From assembly GCA_023451855.1 (NCBI GenBank), contig JAEXXY010000057.1, positions 1 through 6,860 on the forward strand: 6,860 nt of DNA. Reading direction: 5' to 3'. The notes beneath the pieces were generated by a model, which saw only the letters and a list, made by a program, of their open reading frames with translations, was not told the DNA's origin and made no database searches. How positions within the stretch are numbered: the stretch's first letter is position 1; each line of letters opens with the position of its first letter. Below, one piece after another: positions 5,400-6,860 of the stretch. The stretch comes from Actinomycetes bacterium (GTDB lineage Bacteria > Actinomycetota > Actinomycetes > Actinomycetales > Dermatophilaceae). Position numbers and translations under genes: made by a program.

Positions 5400-5882
5400 A
5401 TGACCCTCGCCCTCGGCCGCCGGCGCGTCGCGCTCGTCGTCGTCGGGTTGCTCGTCGCCGCGCTGGTCCTGCCGATGTTCGTCGGGGTGATCCGGTGGCT
5501 CTCGCCGACCGACCTCGCCGACCGGTCCGACCCGACCGTGCTCGCCGAGGAGCGCCGCCTCGAGGGACTCGTCGAGGGCACGCCGCTGTTCACCGACCTT
5601 GGCGCCGGCATCGACTGCCGAGTACGGCTGCTGCGTGCCGAGCCGCCGACGTCCTGGGGCTGGACCGTGTGCGTCAGCAACACCTCGCCGGCCCAGTACG
5701 CCGTGCCGTTCCGCGTCGACGGTGACCGGGTCAGCTATCCCGACGAGGGGGACTACGTGCAGGGGGTCCGGCGAATGTTCCCGCCCGACCTCGTCGACGT
5801 CGCCCTCGGCGGCAACAACGAGTTCTTCGCCGAGCTCGGCATCGACCCCAGCGACACGCCGACGCCCCTGCCCCCGGGCTGA
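5400..5882 (+). CDS. membrane-anchored hypothetical protein (160 aa)
   Basis: I do not recognise a family. The N-terminus is a short positively charged segment (G-R-R-R, 6-9) followed by one hydrophobic helix at about 10-31. That is a signal anchor, or an uncleaved signal peptide without a lipobox cysteine. The remaining 128 residues would face outside. They are acidic and contain two cysteines (73 and 91) that could form a disulfide bond, a W-G-W (86-88), and a Thr/Pro-rich C-terminal tail (153-159). The ATG at 5400 is preferred. An in-frame GTG at 5367 would put charged residues in front of the anchor. No Shine-Dalgarno sits at the right distance, and CATACT 6 nt upstream suggests leaderless expression. 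It converges on the YjbR-like gene and has no obvious functional link to the pumps. It is probably real, given codon bias and the clear anchor. Confidence 0.8.
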   Translation: MTLALGRRRVALVVVGLLVAALVLPMFVGVIRWLSPTDLADRSDPTVLAEERRLEGLVEGTPLFTDLGAGIDCRVRLLRAEPPTSWGWTVCVSNTSPAQYAVPFRVDGDRVSYPDEGDYVQGVRRMFPPDLVDVALGGNNEFFAELGIDPSDTPTPLPPG

Positions 5883-5906
5883 CCCGAGCCGCGCCCGCGG
5901 GTCAGC
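5878..5906. terminator. inverted repeat shared by two convergent stop codons
   Basis: GCTGACCCG (5878-5886) and CGGGTCAGC (5898-5906) are exact inverted copies separated by 11 nt. The left arm carries the plus-strand TGA at 5880-5882 and the right arm the minus-strand TGA at 5902-5904. The 9-bp stem would form in both transcripts and may act as a bidirectional terminator, though without a U-tract. Confidence 0.6.
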
Positions 5907-6264
5907 GAAGCAGGTCGGCCAGGCCGGTGCCTCCACGGCGGCGCGGCCCACCGCGCACGTCGTAGGAGTCGAGGAGCAGCTCGGCGAGCTCGCGCCTGCT
6001 CAGCAGGTCGAGCCGGGCCCACACGGTGACCCGGTAGCGGAACGTGTCGATGCGCACGAACGTGTCACGCCGGTCGGCGAGCGCCGGTCCGGTGTCCATC
6101 TCGCCGGTCCACACCTGCACGAGCTCGCGGCCGGCGTCGTCCCACCGCAACCTGGCGAACGGGTGCCGGCCGGCGAACCAGGCCGGGGAGCCTTCGTGGG
6201 CCTGCCCGCGCTCGGCGCCCGGCAGCCGGGCGCACAGGGCGTCCACATCGGCCCACGTCGCCAT
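5902..6264 (-). CDS. MmcQ/YjbR-like protein
   Basis: This is a 120-aa protein of the MmcQ/YjbR (CyaY-like fold) family, a small and widespread group often labelled DNA-binding but without an established role. The family layout is visible: an N-terminal helix with L-P-G-A-E (14-18), a short stretch ending in P-A-W-F-A-G-R-H-P-F-A-R-L-R (27-40), a central strand region, and R-Y-R-V-T-V-W-A-R-L-D (76-86). A helix with E-L-A-E-L-L-L-D-S-Y (92-101) and a basic tail follow. The length is typical. The ATG at 6264 has no good Shine-Dalgarno. TACGGT (6271-6276 on the opposite strand) lies 6 nt upstream and could be a -10 box for a leaderless message. The transporter gene upstream on the same strand ends 21 nt before this ATG, so co-transcription is also possible. 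Confidence 0.87.
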   Translation of the reverse strand: MATWADVDALCARLPGAERGQAHEGSPAWFAGRHPFARLRWDDAGRELVQVWTGEMDTGPALADRRDTFVRIDTFRYRVTVWARLDLLSRRELAELLLDSYDVRGGPRRRGGTGLADLLR

Positions 6265-6285
6265 GCCCGAACCGTACCTGCGTGG

Positions 6286-6860
6286 CTAGTGGAAGGTGAC
6301 GGACTCGCCGGCCTGCATCGCGGCGTAGGCCTCCGGGTCGGACTCGCGCGCGGCCCGTCGCGCCCGGCGCCGGTAGCGCAGGATCTGCACGATGCCGAGC
6401 GCCCACACCGGGTACTGGACCGTCATCGCCGCCCGGAAGGCGTCGACGTTCCACGTCGACGGCCCGGCCGGGGCCACGTGGTCGAGGACGACGCCGACGA
6501 GCGCCACGGCCGTCAGCGTCGCGACGAAGCCGCCGGTGTTGACGATGCCCGAGGCGCTGCCGATGCGGGTCGGCGGGTTGAAGGTGCGGGCGAGGTCGAA
6601 GCCGATCATCGAGCCGGGGCCGCCGATGGCGATGAGCACGACGAGGAGCACGAGCAGCCACAGCGGCGCCCGGCCGGGCCAGAGCAGCACGACGGTCCAC
6701 GCGGCCACCGCCCCCGCGACGATCCACAGCACGAGGGTGCTGCGCGAGAACGGGAAGCGCATCGTCAGCGTGCCGATGAGGGGGCTCGTGATGACCGTCG
6801 TGACGACCATGACCATGAGCAGCGCGCTCGCCGTCGAGGACGACAGGCCCTGACCGGAGA
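6286..6860 (-). CDS. MFS transporter, C-terminal half only (5' end beyond the window)
   Basis: The frame is open from the window edge to a TAG at 6286-6288, showing the last 190 residues. They contain about five hydrophobic segments, including an A-L-L-M-V-M-V-V-T-T-V-I stretch at the edge and W-L-L-V-L-L-V-V-L-I-A-I around 6623-6658. The glycine-rich loop G-G-P-G-S-M-I-G-F-D-L-A-R and N-P-P-T-R-I-G-S-A-S-G-I-V-N-T-G-G-F follow. This is the usual second-half MFS pattern, in which S-G-I-V-N-T-G-G resembles the region near TM10-11. The C-terminal tail is arginine-rich, then acidic. The class and substrate cannot be decided from this half. An internal ATG at 6816 lies in the middle of a membrane segment and is not the true start. 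The gene is upstream of, and on the same strand as, the YjbR-like gene. Confidence 0.88.
   Translation of the reverse strand, partial: SGQGLSSSTASALLMVMVVTTVITSPLIGTLTMRFPFSRSTLVLWIVAGAVAAWTVVLLWPGRAPLWLLVLLVVLIAIGGPGSMIGFDLARTFNPPTRIGSASGIVNTGGFVATLTAVALVGVVLDHVAPAGPSTWNVDAFRAAMTVQYPVWALGIVQILRYRRRARRAARESDPEAYAAMQAGESVTFH

Noticed and set aside
4019..5725. 568-codon open frame on the plus strand
   Set aside because: It is an out-of-frame reading of the DHA1 exporter, almost all Arg, Pro, His and Ala, without membrane segments.
3714..5951. 745-codon open frame on the minus strand
   Set aside because: It runs antisense to marR, the DHA1 exporter and the 160-aa gene. It is Arg/Asp/Gly/Glu-rich low-complexity sequence with no family motifs, the usual mirror of GC-rich coding DNA.
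6065..6727. 220-codon minus-strand frame across the last two genes
   Set aside because: It is out of frame with both the YjbR-like gene and the MFS gene, and consists of Arg/Gly/Pro-rich shadow sequence.

Overview
The window is GC-rich, with G or C at nearly every third codon position in the coding frames. It contains a predicted F420-dependent luciferase-like oxidoreductase, GTG starts and several start codons that look leaderless. This points to a high-GC actinobacterium. The protein sequences look Micrococcales-like (for example Intrasporangiaceae relatives), but that placement is inference from memory.

Left part (1-2452): a divergent drug-efflux locus. On the minus strand an unrecognised 89-aa basic protein (1404-1673) is followed 8 nt later by a 14-TM DHA2/EmrB-QacA-type MFS exporter (1-1395), whose C-terminus lies beyond the window edge. 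On the plus strand is a TetR-family repressor (1787-2452). The 113-bp divergent gap holds two copies of the 15-bp inverted repeat CGGAG-N5-CTCCG. One copy sits exactly between a good -35/-10 pair that would drive the small gene and the exporter. The simplest reading is a TetR repressor controlling its own gene and the efflux operon.

Middle (2453-5399): a short intergenic stretch made of an imperfect 19-bp tandem repeat leads into a luciferase-like F420-dependent oxidoreductase (2527-3462). A possible hairpin follows, then a second self-contained efflux module. This is a MarR-family regulator (3547-4008) translationally coupled by an ATGA overlap to a 12-TM DHA1-type MFS exporter (4005-5231). 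The marR promoter has a palindrome filling its 17-bp -35/-10 spacer, and the GTG start lies at the predicted transcription start, so the message is probably leaderless. A 168-bp non-coding stretch with GC-rich hairpins follows.

Right part (5400-6860): a 160-aa membrane-anchored protein of unknown function (5400-5882, plus) converges on a MmcQ/YjbR-like protein (5902-6264, minus). Their stop codons lie in the two arms of one 9-bp inverted repeat. The window ends in the C-terminal half of a third MFS transporter (6286-6860, minus).

I see no RNA genes, insertion sequences, CRISPR arrays or phage genes. The main content is two regulator-pump modules with readable operators. The least explained element is the small basic protein gene, with its internal palindrome and codon-phased repeats. 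I do not see a clearly new multi-gene system here.
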